Origin: Streptomyces bicolor
Lineage (GTDB): Bacteria; Actinomycetota; Actinomycetes; Streptomycetales; Streptomycetaceae
Direction of reading: 5' to 3'
DNA: 64,000 nt
Assembly: GCF_000719285.1 (NCBI RefSeq)
Contig: NZ_JOFS01000001.1
Location: forward strand, 1-64,000
Shown here: piece by piece, positions 46,211 to 56,306 of the stretch
Position numbering within the stretch: position 1 is the first letter of the stretch
How the letters are laid out: the number at the start of each line of letters is the position of its first letter
Position numbers and translations under genes: made by a program
Notes under the pieces: generated by a model
The model's input: only the letters and a program-made list of their open reading frames with translations
Told to the model about the DNA's origin: nothing
Databases searched by the model: none

Positions 46211-47232
46211 GAGGTGCTCCCTTCAGAGGTGACGGAGGGATCGCCGTGGGCTGGGGCGAGTACGGGTGATTCGGTGGCCGTGGCTTCGGCGCGGCGGAGG
46301 AACGGGAGGGAGAGTTCGGCGAAGTGGGGGCCCGCGTGGGAGTGACGGGGCAGTTCGACGACGGTCAGGCCCTGGTAGCCGGTGGCGGAGAGGGCGGCGA
46401 GCACGGGTGGGAAGTCGATCTCACCCTCGCCGAAGGGGAGGTGTTCATGGACGCCGCGGCGCATGTCCTCGATCTGGACGTGGCGCAGCCAGGGAGCGAC
46501 GGCGCGTACGCAGTCGGCGGGAGAGAGGGGTTCGAGGCACTGGCAGTGGCCGATGTCGAGGGTGAGGCCGAGGTGTTCCGGTTCGCCGAGGGTGCGGTGG
46601 AGCCGGCGGAAGTCGGCGATGGTGGCGAGGAGGTGGCCGGGTTCGGGTTCGACGGCGAGGGGGATGCCGGCGGCGGTGGCGGCGTCCAGTACCGGGGTGA
46701 GGGCCTCGGTCAGGCGGTGCCAGGCCGTTTCCGGGTCCGTGCCCGGCGGTGTGATGCCGCTGAAGCAGTGGACGGCGTGGGCGCCGAGGTCGGCGGCGAC
46801 CCGGACGGCACGGATCAGCAGGTCGACGCGGCGGGCACGGTCGTCCGGGTCGGGGTCCAGCAGGGAGGGGCCGTGCTTGCGGCGCGGGTCGAGCACATAG
46901 CGGGCGCCCGTCTCCACGGTGACGTCCAGACCGAGCGTGTCCAGCCGCCGCGCGACGCGGCGGGTGCGGGTGGCGAGGTCGGGGGCGAGGGGGTCGAGGT
47001 GCATGTGGTCGAGGGTCAGGCCGACCCCGTCGTAACCGAGGTCGGCGAGCAGGGCCAGGGCGTCGTCGAGGCGCAGGTCGGCGAGGCCGTTGGTGCCGTA
47101 GCCGAGGCGGAGAGGGGTGACGGCCGGGGACGGGGAGACGACGGTGGCGTGCTCGGCGCCGGCGCTGTGGGGGCTGTCGCCGTCCCGCCGGGCCTCGGTG
47201 GACCGCGCCCGGGCTGTCGTCGCGTGGCTCAT
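46207..47232 (-). CDS. Ebo-associated sugar phosphate isomerase/epimerase (TIM barrel)
   Basis: 341 residues. A 45-residue disordered leader precedes LRLGYGTNGLADLRLDDALALLADLGYDG. Metal-binding motifs are LAVEPEPGHLL, LTLDIGHCQC, VQIEDMRRGVHEHLPFGEGEIDF and VELPRHSH. These are features of AP-endonuclease-2 type epimerases in ebo operons. Its ATG at 47232 overlaps a TGA stop of a short preceding frame, which may be the relic of eboC. Reaction unknown. Confidence 0.82.
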   Translation of the reverse strand: MSHATTARARSTEARRDGDSPHSAGAEHATVVSPSPAVTPLRLGYGTNGLADLRLDDALALLADLGYDGVGLTLDHMHLDPLAPDLATRTRRVARRLDTLGLDVTVETGARYVLDPRRKHGPSLLDPDPDDRARRVDLLIRAVRVAADLGAHAVHCFSGITPPGTDPETAWHRLTEALTPVLDAATAAGIPLAVEPEPGHLLATIADFRRLHRTLGEPEHLGLTLDIGHCQCLEPLSPADCVRAVAPWLRHVQIEDMRRGVHEHLPFGEGEIDFPPVLAALSATGYQGLTVVELPRHSHAGPHFAELSLPFLRRAEATATESPVLAPAHGDPSVTSEGSTS

Positions 47233-47347
47233 CCGACGCTCACCTTCCTTCCGTGGCGGTCGCCGCAGCGCCCGCCAGGGGCGTGGCCGGGGACGGCGAA
47301 CAGGCCGGGCGGGTACGGCGGTTCGGCCCGGGCTGGCGCAGGGCCAT
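47229..47347 (-). pseudogene. Possible eboC (UbiA prenyltransferase) remnant
   Basis: The slot where ebo operons usually carry eboC contains only a 168-bp gap. On the minus strand one frame reads ARAEPPYPPGLFAVPGH and another, just after it, PLAGAAATAT. Joined by a frameshift they resemble the start of UbiA-like EboC proteins, which have a LPALFTVPGDALAGAA-type segment. The first frame ends in a TGA that overlaps the next ATG (ATGA), the coupling seen elsewhere in this operon. The segment is short, so chance similarity is possible. Confidence 0.35.
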
Positions 47348-47400
47348 GGGGCTCTCCGGTGCGGCCGGCGGCCGATGGCGTGCGAGGATCACCGCGTCGT

Positions 47401-48567
47401 TCACGGCCGCTCCCCGGCAGAACCGGCGTGCGGCGTAGGCGGTGTGGGGGCCGCCAGTCGCTCGGCGAACTCGGTCAGCGCCGCGTACTGCTCCCCCAGC
47501 GCCGACGGCCCGTCCCCGACCGGATCCTTGAAGTAGAAGCCCAGCTCGCCGAGTGGTCCGGACAGGCCGGCCTCGTGGGCGCGTGCGGTCAGGCGAGCCA
47601 GGTCGAGCACGAGCGGTGCTGCCAGGGACGAGTCGCAGCCCTGCCAGATGGTCTGGAGGATCATGCGGGTGCCGAGGAAGCCGTCGAAGGCGATGTGGTC
47701 CCAGGCGGTCTTCCAGTCACCGAGGGCGGGAACGTCGTCGATGTGGACCTCGCCCTCGGGAGGGGTGCCGAGGGTGTCCGTCAGGACGCGCTCCTTGCCG
47801 GCGTTCTTCGCCGCCGCGGCGGCCGGGTCGGACAGGGCGGCGCCGTCGCCGCCGCCGAGCAGGTTCGTGCCGGACCAGGCGCGGACCGCCAGTGCTCGTT
47901 GGGTGAACATCGGGCCCAGGGCCGAGCGGAGCAGGGTCTGGCCCGTCTTGCCGTCGCGGCCGGCGAATGGCAGATCGGTCGACGACAGCAGGGGTGCGAG
48001 CGCCGGGTGGTTGAGGCCGGTCGAGGGGGTGAAGTTCACGTACGGGCAGCCCGCGCGCAGGGCCGCCGCCGCGTACAGCGAACTCGGGGGCAGGGAGGTG
48101 CCGGTGGGTGCGGGCTCGGTGGAGGCGACGTTCACCACGACCGCCCGGGTGAGCTCACACCGCCGTACGAAGTCCCGGATGTCGGAGGCGAAGTCGGCGA
48201 TCAGCTCGTCCTCGCCGCGTGTGTCACCGGGTAGCGGGCCGCCCGGCCTGACCTCCTGGTCGGCCGCGACGAGTTCGGCCCGTACCGCCGCGGGCAGCCC
48301 CGGGGGCAGGACGCCGCCTGCCGCCAGTGCCTCGGCGCGTTTGGGCAGGGGGCAGTCCACCGTGTCGTGGCCGCCGAAGACGAGGGACGGCAGTGCGGGC
48401 AGGCCGCTGTCCGCGAACGTCGGGGTCTCGGTGACCAGGCCCGTTGGGGGATGCAGGCCCGCGGTGACGGCGGCGCACCCGGCGACGACGGTCGTGGCGA
48501 CGGAGCCACGCGCCCCGATCAGCCATACGCCGACGCGTGACACGGACGGGGAAACGGACGCGGACAT
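47401..48567 (-). CDS. Inositol-3-phosphate synthase family protein
   Basis: 388 residues. Rossmann start VGVWLIGARGSVATTVVAGC, NVASTEPAPTG, the conserved GKTGQTLLRSALGPMFTQRALAVRAWSGTNLLGGGDG and the C-terminal FDGFLGTRMILQTIWQGCDSS match myo-inositol-phosphate synthases. It is of the short bacterial type linked to ebo genes and may make an inositol-like or other cyclitol from glucose-6-phosphate, or another NAD-bound aldol product. The ATG at 48567 has AAGGAGG upstream. It is the head of the ebo operon. Confidence 0.85.
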   Translation of the reverse strand: MSASVSPSVSRVGVWLIGARGSVATTVVAGCAAVTAGLHPPTGLVTETPTFADSGLPALPSLVFGGHDTVDCPLPKRAEALAAGGVLPPGLPAAVRAELVAADQEVRPGGPLPGDTRGEDELIADFASDIRDFVRRCELTRAVVVNVASTEPAPTGTSLPPSSLYAAAALRAGCPYVNFTPSTGLNHPALAPLLSSTDLPFAGRDGKTGQTLLRSALGPMFTQRALAVRAWSGTNLLGGGDGAALSDPAAAAAKNAGKERVLTDTLGTPPEGEVHIDDVPALGDWKTAWDHIAFDGFLGTRMILQTIWQGCDSSLAAPLVLDLARLTARAHEAGLSGPLGELGFYFKDPVGDGPSALGEQYAALTEFAERLAAPTPPTPHAGSAGERP

Positions 48568-48679
48568 GGCAGCCTCCTTGTCGAGCGCGTCGTATGTGAG
48601 CCCCATGGCCGGGCCTAGGACAAGGCCCGGTGGGGTGGAGACGGCGGGCGGGAGTCCGGCGTCCCCCGCCCGCCGTCGC

Positions 48680-50065
48680 TCAGTCGCCCTGCGAGGCCGT
48701 GAGTCCGGAGGACTTCGGGGCCTGCACGGGCAGTTCCTTGATCCGGACGTCACGGAAGGACACCTCGTCGTCGGCTCCGTGGTTCTGGATGCCGATGTGT
48801 CCGTCGGTGAGGCTCCGGGCCGGGTCGGTGTTGGTGAATTCGTTGATCTTCACGCCGTTGAGATAGACGCGGAGGCGTTCGCCCTCCACGCGGATCTCGT
48901 ACGTGTTCCACTCCCCCGGCGGATTCAGCGCACGGTCACGCTTTTGCAGGTCGGCGGACTTGAAGCCGTACACCGCACCGGTGGTGCGGTCGGCGGCGTC
49001 GGTCGCGTCGATCTGGATCTCGTAACCGTTGTTGACGGCCGACCACGGGTCGTCCGAGGGCGGGAAGCCCACGAAGACACCGGAGTTGTCGTCGCCGGCC
49101 ATCCTCCAGTCGAGCTTCAGGGAGTACGACCCGAAGCCCGACCCGGCGTACCAGAGCATCCCCATGCCGCCGGTCGACGTGAGTGTGCCGTCCTCGGACA
49201 GGGCGAAGGAGCCCGGGCCCGCCTGCCGCCAGGCGTCCAGCGAGGCCTGGGTGCCGTCGAAGAGCGGGCGGTAGCCGTTCTCCGGGCGGCAGTCGGCCTG
49301 GGCGTCTCCGATGGCCCAGCGGATTCCGCCGAGCAGGTGCTCGCGGAACAGGGGCTCGGCGTAGGACTCCTTGGTGTGGCCGCCCCCGGTGTAGAAGGCG
49401 CGGCCACCCTGGTAGTTCTGGCACCAGGCGATGGGATGGTCGCCGTTCATGGTGCCGCCGGTGTACGAGGACTCGTCGAGGGACGCGAGGACGTGGGCCC
49501 TCTCCCTCGGGTTCGAGCGGTAGTTGTACCACTCGTCCGTGCGGTTCCAGGTCTGCGCCAGACCTGAGGTCGCCGGATGGGCGTGGTCCTCGACGTCCAC
49601 GGTCGCGGGCTGGATCGCCGGGTGCGACTGGAAGTAGGCGCCGGCGATACCGCCGTAGAACTCCCAGTCGTACTCGGTGTCGGCGGCCGCGTGGATGCCG
49701 ACGTAGGCGCCGCCGTGCCGGATGTAGCCCTCGAAGGCCCTCTGCTGGGCGGCGTCGAGGACGTCTCCGGTCGTCGACAGGAACACGACCGCGGCGTAGC
49801 GGCGCAGGTTGCCGGCGGTGAACGCCGCGGCGTCCTCCGTCGCATCGACCGTGAAGCCACCCTGCTCACCGAGCTGTTTCACCGCGGCGACGCCGTCGGG
49901 GATGGAGTCGTGGCGGAAGCCGGCCGTCTTGGAGAAGACCAGCACCCGCTTGTCGTCGGCACCCGGCCGTGAGGCCTGTGAGGCGGCCGGTCCCGACACA
50001 CAGCCGAGGAGTACGGCGGCTCCCACGACGGCCGTTGTCATTCGTCCCGTTGGACGCATGCGCAT
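48680..50065 (-). CDS. Secreted ThuA-like plus DUF1080 (3-keto-disaccharide hydrolase fold) protein
   Basis: 461 residues. A signal peptide is followed by a ThuA domain (about 38-265: RVLVFSKTAGFRHDSIPDG, GGAYVGIHAAADTEYDWEFYGG, AWCQNYQGGRAFYTGGGH) and a DUF1080/3-keto-disaccharide hydrolase-like domain (about 270-450: NGYRPLFDGTQASLDAWRQ, DDNSGVFVGFPPSDDPWSAVNNGYEIQI). The LLGC at residue 22 may be a lipobox. ATG at 50065 with GAGGAGG upstream. It follows a PQQ-type dehydrogenase by 15 bp, so both probably act on an oxidised extracellular sugar or glycoside. Confidence 0.85.
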   Translation of the reverse strand: MRMRPTGRMTTAVVGAAVLLGCVSGPAASQASRPGADDKRVLVFSKTAGFRHDSIPDGVAAVKQLGEQGGFTVDATEDAAAFTAGNLRRYAAVVFLSTTGDVLDAAQQRAFEGYIRHGGAYVGIHAAADTEYDWEFYGGIAGAYFQSHPAIQPATVDVEDHAHPATSGLAQTWNRTDEWYNYRSNPRERAHVLASLDESSYTGGTMNGDHPIAWCQNYQGGRAFYTGGGHTKESYAEPLFREHLLGGIRWAIGDAQADCRPENGYRPLFDGTQASLDAWRQAGPGSFALSEDGTLTSTGGMGMLWYAGSGFGSYSLKLDWRMAGDDNSGVFVGFPPSDDPWSAVNNGYEIQIDATDAADRTTGAVYGFKSADLQKRDRALNPPGEWNTYEIRVEGERLRVYLNGVKINEFTNTDPARSLTDGHIGIQNHGADDEVSFRDVRIKELPVQAPKSSGLTASQGD

Positions 50066-50080
50066 TCTCCGTACCTCCTC

Positions 50081-52588
50081 TCAGCCCGTCGTGAAGGTGA
50101 AGTCGTCCACGTCGTACAGGGCGCCCGAGCCGCTCCCCTTGAAGACCAGGTAGAGCGTGGTCGTGCCCCTCGGCGCGCGGGACAGATCGGCCGTGACATC
50201 CTGGAAGGTCTCCCAGCCGCCGGTCACCGGCACGGTCGCCTTGCCGAGCAGGGTGCCCGTCGAGGACCCCGCACGGACCTCGAGGGTGCCGCCCGCGCCG
50301 CCGGAGGAGATCCGGGCGGTGATCTTCTTGGCGTTGCTCAGGGCGTACGGCGTGAAGGAGATCCAGTCGCCGTTGTTGATGTCGCCGACGGTACGGCCGC
50401 CGTGTGCGGTGGCCTTGGTGATGATGGAGACGCCGGAGCCGTTGCCGAAGTGCTCGGCCTGGCGGTGCCGGGGCTGGGCGACGTTCTGGTCGTGCGTGGT
50501 GAGCGGGGCCTGGCCGCCGCCTCCGCCGTCGGTGTACTCGGCGTCGATGACGCCGAAGATGTTGGCGTCCTCGTCATGGCCGCCGTCGGCGCTGGTCTGG
50601 AGGCTGCCGGTGCAGCCGTTCGCCGAGGTCAGCGGGTGGCCGTGGCTGTCGTGGCCGAGGATGAAGCTGACCTTGACCTTCGAGCAGTCGATCGTCCGGT
50701 CCTCGGGGTCGGTGACCTTCACCTTGAACGGGATGGCGTCACCGAAGCTGAACAGCTGCCCGTCCTGCGGGAGTTCCAGCGTCACCTTGGGCGCGGTGTT
50801 GCCGACCACGATCTGCACGCTCGCGCTGCCGCTGCGGCCCGAGGCGTCCTTGGCGGTCAGGGTCGCGGTGTAGGTGCCGTTCTTCTTGTAGCGGTACGTC
50901 GGGTTCGCCGCCGTCGACTTGCCGCCGTCGCCGAAGTCCCAGCTGTACGTGACGGCGTCGCCGTCCTGGTCGGTCGTGCCCTCCGAGGAGAACTGGACCC
51001 TCAACGGCGCCTGTCCCGAGGTCTTGCTCGCCGCGGCCTGTGCGACCGGCGAGTGGCCGTCGGTGGCGTTCTCGATGCGGTACAGGGCCGAGTGCTCGTC
51101 GCCGCCGAACCAGGAGACGCCGTAATCGAGGACGTACAGCGCGCCATCCGGGCCGAAGGCCATGTCCATGATCTGGGTGCCGGTCCAGGGGACGTCGTTG
51201 ATCGACTGCACGGTCCCGGCGTCGTCGCTCACGATCCGCTTGATCCAGCGGCGGCCGAACTCGCCGGCGAAGAAGTTCCCGTCGTAGGCCTCGGGGAACT
51301 TCACGGGCGAGTCGAGCGAGGCGTCGTAGCGGTAGACCGGGCCGCCCATCGGCGACTCGGAGCCCGAGCCGAACTCGGGCACGGATCCGCCGTCGTACGG
51401 GATCCAGGCGGCCTGGGCCGGGGGAAGGTCGGTCAGGCCGGTGTTGTTCGGTGACGTGTTCTTCGGCGCCGCGCAGTCGAAGGACGCGCCCGACTGACCG
51501 GTCGCGAAGTCGTAGTCGACGTAGGCGTCGTTGTCGCCGGTGCAGTACGGCCACCCGTAGTTGCCGGGGGCGGTGACGCGGGCGAACTCGACCTGGCCGG
51601 CCGGGCCGCGGGCCGGGTCGGCGGCGCCGGCGTCGGGGCCGTAGTCGCCGACGTAGAGGATCCCGGTCGCCTTGTCGACACTGAAGCGGAACGGGTTGCG
51701 GAAGCCCATCGCGTAGATCTCGGGCCGCGTCTTGTCCGTGCCGGGCGCGAAGAGGTTGCCCTCGGGGATCGAGTACGAGCCGTCGGCGTTGACCTTGATG
51801 CGCAGGATCTTGCCGCGCAGGTCGTTGGTGTTGCCCGACGAACGCTGGGCGTCGAAGGCCGGGTTGCGGTTCGAGCGCTCGTCGATCGGGGTGAAGCCGT
51901 CCGACTGGAACGGATTGGTGTCGTCGCCCGTTGACAGATACAGGTTGCCCGCCGCGTCGAAGTCGATGTCACCGCCGACATGGCAGCACAGGCCGCGGGA
52001 GGCGGGGATGTCGATGATCTTCGTCTCGCTGGACGTGTCGAGCGTGCCGTCGGTCTTCAGGACGAAGCGGGAGAGGCGGTTGACGCCGTCGAACGGGGCG
52101 AAGTCCGCCGCCGTTCCGGTTTCGGGGGCGTCACCGGCGGGGGTGTTGAGCGGGGGTGCGTAGTAGAGGTAGATGAAGCGGTTCTCGGCGAATCCGGGGT
52201 CGACGCCGACGCCTTGCAGGCCCTCCTCGTCGTGTGAGTACACGGCGAGCTTGCCCGCGAGCCTTGTGTTGCCGGCCGCGTCGGTGATGCGCAGCTCGCC
52301 GTCGCGGGAGGTGTGCAGGACCGAGCGGTCCGGGAGGACGGCCAGCGACATGGGCTCGCCGACCTCCGGCTCGCCTTTGGCGAGGGTGACCTGCTGGAAG
52401 TCCTCGGCCGCGGCGGCCGCGGCGGTTCCCTCGTCGGCGACGGCTGCGCCGGCCTGGGGTGCGGTGAAGGTGAGGGTGGCGCCCGCCAGCAGTACGCCGC
52501 TCAGCAGCGCCACCGCCTTGCGGAATGACGGGCGTTGTCTGTGGGTCTCGTTTCTGTCGGTGCTGGTGGTGCGGTCGTTCCCGTGCAC
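50081..52588 (-). CDS. Secreted PQQ-dependent sugar dehydrogenase with PKD and CBM6 domains
   Basis: 835 residues. A Sec signal (about 22-50) is followed by the six-bladed propeller (about 65-510) with the vicinal Cys motif SRGLCCHVGGDIDFDAAGNLYLSTGD, GNYGWPYC and GRRWIKRIV. The His in HVGG is the likely base. A PKD domain (SYSWDFGDGGK type, about 530-605) and a C-terminal CBM6 (AEHFGNGSGVSIIT to DVDDFTF, about 715-835) bind polysaccharide. It probably oxidises sugars or glycans at the surface. Streptomyces often has this fused to ThuA in one large protein; here they are separate neighbouring genes. Confidence 0.87.
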   Translation of the reverse strand: MHGNDRTTSTDRNETHRQRPSFRKAVALLSGVLLAGATLTFTAPQAGAAVADEGTAAAAAAEDFQQVTLAKGEPEVGEPMSLAVLPDRSVLHTSRDGELRITDAAGNTRLAGKLAVYSHDEEGLQGVGVDPGFAENRFIYLYYAPPLNTPAGDAPETGTAADFAPFDGVNRLSRFVLKTDGTLDTSSETKIIDIPASRGLCCHVGGDIDFDAAGNLYLSTGDDTNPFQSDGFTPIDERSNRNPAFDAQRSSGNTNDLRGKILRIKVNADGSYSIPEGNLFAPGTDKTRPEIYAMGFRNPFRFSVDKATGILYVGDYGPDAGAADPARGPAGQVEFARVTAPGNYGWPYCTGDNDAYVDYDFATGQSGASFDCAAPKNTSPNNTGLTDLPPAQAAWIPYDGGSVPEFGSGSESPMGGPVYRYDASLDSPVKFPEAYDGNFFAGEFGRRWIKRIVSDDAGTVQSINDVPWTGTQIMDMAFGPDGALYVLDYGVSWFGGDEHSALYRIENATDGHSPVAQAAASKTSGQAPLRVQFSSEGTTDQDGDAVTYSWDFGDGGKSTAANPTYRYKKNGTYTATLTAKDASGRSGSASVQIVVGNTAPKVTLELPQDGQLFSFGDAIPFKVKVTDPEDRTIDCSKVKVSFILGHDSHGHPLTSANGCTGSLQTSADGGHDEDANIFGVIDAEYTDGGGGGQAPLTTHDQNVAQPRHRQAEHFGNGSGVSIITKATAHGGRTVGDINNGDWISFTPYALSNAKKITARISSGGAGGTLEVRAGSSTGTLLGKATVPVTGGWETFQDVTADLSRAPRGTTTLYLVFKGSGSGALYDVDDFTFTTG

Positions 52589-52632
52589 GAGTGCCTCCAG
52601 AAAGGGGCCGGTTGTACGGGCGGGTGCGTACG

Positions 52633-52654
52633 CCGGGATGCGCCGTCATCCCGG
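52633..52654. terminator. Hairpin after the sugar isomerase gene
   Basis: CCGGGATG-CGCCGT-CATCCCGG forms a perfect 8-bp stem with a 6-nt loop, just past the stop at 52670 on the minus strand. It may limit read-through into the PQQ dehydrogenase gene. Confidence 0.55.
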
Positions 52655-52669
52655 GGAATCAGAGAAGGA

Positions 52670-53668
<999 letters not shown>

Positions 53669-53683
53669 CGCGCGTCAGCCTCC

Positions 53684-54913
53684 TCAGACCGCTATCGGGG
53701 TGTAGACGGAGTTCTTCTCGGCGCTCTCCTCCACCGCCGCGAGCACGCGCTGCACCTGCAGCCCGTCGGCGAAGGAGGGTTCGGGCTGCCTGCCCTCGGC
53801 GATGGCGTGGACCAGGTCGCGGGCCTGGTGGACGAAGGTGTGCTCGTAGCCGAGGCCGTGGCCCGGCGGCCACCAGGCGTCCAGGTAGGGGTGTTCGGGT
53901 TCGGTGACGAGGATGCGGCGGAAGCCGGCGTGGGCTGCGGGTTCGGTGCCGTCGTGGTAAGCGAGCTCGTTGAGCCGCTCCAGGTCGAAGGCGATCGAGC
54001 CGTGTGAGCCGTTGAGTTCGATGCGCAGGGAGTTCTTGCGGCCGGTGGCGTAGCGGGTGGCCTCGAAGGAGGCGAGCGCGCCGGACGGGAAGCGGCCGGT
54101 GAACAGGGCGGCGTCGTCGACGGTGACTTGACCGGCGCCGGTGGCCGAGACGGCGGAGAGGCCGCTCGTGGGGCCGCCGGGCAGCGGGCGTTCCTTCACG
54201 AAGGTCTCCGTCAGGGCGGACACCCCGGTGAGCCGCTCCCCTACCAGATATTGCGCGAGGTCGATGATGTGCGCGCCCAGGTCGCCGAGCGCGCCCGAGC
54301 CGGCCAGCTCCTTGCGCAGCCGCCACGTGAGCGGGAACTCCGGATCCATCAGCCAGTCCTGAAGGTACGTCACCCGGACATGGCGCAGGGAGCCCAGGCG
54401 CCCCTCGGCGACCATACTGCGGGCGAGCGCAGTGGCGGGCAGCCGACGGTAGTTGAAGCCGACCATCGCCAACTGGCCGCGTGCGTATGCCTCTTCCGCT
54501 GCCACGGCCATCGCCTCGGCCTCCTCGACACTGTTCGCGAGGGGCTTCTCGCACAGGACGTGCTTGCCGGCGGCCAGCGCGGCGAGCGCGATCTCGGCGT
54601 GGCTGTCGCCGGGGGTGCAGATATCGACGAGGTCGATGTCGTCCCGTGCGATCAGCGCACGCCAGTCGCTCTCCGCCGTGGCCCAGCCGTGCCGGTCGGC
54701 CGCCGCGCGCACGGCCGCCTCGTCCCGCCCGCAGATCGCGGCCATGACCGGGCTGCGGGGCAGGTCGAAGACACGGCCCACGGTGCGCCAGCCCTGGGAG
54801 TGGGCGGCGCCCATGAAGGCGTAGCCGACCATGCCGACGCGCAGTGGCGGATTCCCGGACCCTGTGGCCCCTGCCTCCGCCTCGGCCTGGTCGGGCTGCT
54901 GCGGCTGTCCCAT
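53684..54913 (-). CDS. Gfo/Idh/MocA-family oxidoreductase
   Basis: 409 residues. NAD-binding start LRVGMVGYAFMGAAHSQGWR, then AGKHVLCEKPLANSVEEAEAM with the signature EKP, and the C-terminal GSGALGDLGAHIIDLAQYLVGE, where D and H form the usual catalytic pair. ATG at 54913 with GAGGAGG upstream. It heads a two-gene operon with a TIM-barrel isomerase and is next to a ribose-type ABC importer. Typical substrates are inositols, 3-hydroxyl groups of glycosides and other sugars. Confidence 0.9.
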   Translation of the reverse strand: MGQPQQPDQAEAEAGATGSGNPPLRVGMVGYAFMGAAHSQGWRTVGRVFDLPRSPVMAAICGRDEAAVRAAADRHGWATAESDWRALIARDDIDLVDICTPGDSHAEIALAALAAGKHVLCEKPLANSVEEAEAMAVAAEEAYARGQLAMVGFNYRRLPATALARSMVAEGRLGSLRHVRVTYLQDWLMDPEFPLTWRLRKELAGSGALGDLGAHIIDLAQYLVGERLTGVSALTETFVKERPLPGGPTSGLSAVSATGAGQVTVDDAALFTGRFPSGALASFEATRYATGRKNSLRIELNGSHGSIAFDLERLNELAYHDGTEPAAHAGFRRILVTEPEHPYLDAWWPPGHGLGYEHTFVHQARDLVHAIAEGRQPEPSFADGLQVQRVLAAVEESAEKNSVYTPIAV

Positions 54914-55239
54914 GCGAAAGTCCTCCTCGTCGTCGTGCCGCGGTGGGGGGTTGGGGGACGTCCTGCGGAGTTCGCGACCGTCGAGTAGCAGCTGACTGGC
55001 AGTACCGCGGCCTCGGCCCATACGGCGACCACGGCCACAGCCGGCCGCCACCTCACCGAGCTCCCGGCCGGCACGGGGGCCGTCGCGCGGGTCGCCGGGC
55101 CCGACGGCCCGCACCCACCGGAGTCCCGAACTCCGCGAGGCCGGCCCGCCCACAGTCACCGCAGTCCCGGTCGGCTCGATCCACAGAACGCTCCCGCCCT
55201 GCCCGGCGGACCCCTCGTCCCCGCCGGGCAGGGTGCGCC
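54914..55239. other. 326-bp intergenic region, promoter plus terminator
   Basis: No credible gene. It should contain the promoter of the Gfo/Idh operon near its low-coordinate side. A strong hairpin at 55197-55233 ends the ABC operon. Confidence 0.5.
55197..55233. terminator. Terminator hairpin after the sugar ABC operon
   Basis: CCCTGCCCGGCGG (55197-55209) is the perfect reverse complement of 55221-55233, a 13-bp stem with an 11-nt loop, starting 7 bp after the stop of the substrate-binding gene. Confidence 0.85.
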
Positions 55240-56289
55240 TCACTTGAAGCCGGTGGACATGTACTGGTCGACGTTGGTCTTGTCGACGACCGCCGAGTAG
55301 AGGGTGATCGAGGCGGGGATCTCGAACTCGGCCATGCCGCTGACGCCGTTGCCCTGGCCCAGCGCACGGGCCAGGTCGATGGCGGACGCGGCCATGGTCG
55401 GCGGGTACAGGACGGTGGCCTTGAGGACCCCGTCGTCCTGCTTGATCGCCTGGAACGCGGACAGGGCGCCGGCGCCGCCGACCATCAGGAAGTCGTCGCG
55501 CCCGGCCTGCTCGATGGCCCGCAGCGCGCCCACGCCCTGGTCGTCGTCGTGGTTCCACAGCGCGTCGAACTTCGGCTGGGCCTGCAGGAGTTGGGCCATC
55601 TTGGCCTGCCCGGACTCGACCGTGAACTCGGCCGCCTGGCGGGCCACCTTCTTGATGTTGGGGTAGTTCTTCAGGGCGTCGTCGAAGCCCTGGGTGCGCT
55701 GCTTGGTGAGCTCGAGGTTGTCCAGGCCGGCCAGTTCGATGACGGTGGCGTCCGGCTTGTCCTTGAGCTTTTCGCCGATGTAGTGCCCGGCGTTCAGGCC
55801 CATGCCGTAGTTGTCGCCGCCGATCCAGCAGCGGTAGGCCTGCGGGGTGTTGAAGATCCGGTCGAGGTTGATGACCGGGATGTTCGCGCGCATCGCCTTC
55901 AGGCCGACCTGGGTGAGTGCCTTGCCGTCGGCGGGCAGCACGACCAGCACGTCGACCTTCTTGTTGATCAGCGTCTCGATCTGGCCGATCTGCGCGGCGG
56001 TGTCGTTGGAGCCCTCCGTGATCTCCAGCGTCACGTCGGAGTATTTCTTCGCGCGGCTCTTGGCGTTGTCGTTGATCGCGTTGAGCCAGCCGTGGTCGGC
56101 CTGCGGTCCGGCGAAGCCGATGGTGACCTGCTTGCCGGGCTTGTCGTCGGCGGCCGGCTGGTCGTTCGCGGCCGGCTCGTCCTTGGACTCGTTGCTCGTG
56201 CAACCCGTGAGGAGGGCACCGGCTCCTACGGCGGCGGTCCCGAAGAGCAGCCCTCTGCGACTGGTGAAGCGGCCCATGGTCTCTGGCAT
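55240..56289 (-). CDS. Sugar ABC transporter substrate-binding lipoprotein (RbsB-like)
   Basis: 349 residues. The N-terminus SRRGLLFGTAAVGAGALLTGC combines a twin-arginine signal with a lipobox (Cys30), so it is likely a Tat-exported lipoprotein. The Peripla_BP_4 fold is shown by VTIGFAGPQADHGWLNAINDNAK, TLINKKVDVLVVLPADGKAL and DALWNHDDDQGVGALRAIE. It follows the permease by 17 bp. Ribose, inositol or xylose are family ligands; which one is not clear from sequence. Confidence 0.9.
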   Translation of the reverse strand: MPETMGRFTSRRGLLFGTAAVGAGALLTGCTSNESKDEPAANDQPAADDKPGKQVTIGFAGPQADHGWLNAINDNAKSRAKKYSDVTLEITEGSNDTAAQIGQIETLINKKVDVLVVLPADGKALTQVGLKAMRANIPVINLDRIFNTPQAYRCWIGGDNYGMGLNAGHYIGEKLKDKPDATVIELAGLDNLELTKQRTQGFDDALKNYPNIKKVARQAAEFTVESGQAKMAQLLQAQPKFDALWNHDDDQGVGALRAIEQAGRDDFLMVGGAGALSAFQAIKQDDGVLKATVLYPPTMAASAIDLARALGQGNGVSGMAEFEIPASITLYSAVVDKTNVDQYMSTGFK

Positions 56290-56306
56290 GGCGGTGAACC
56301 CTTTCC

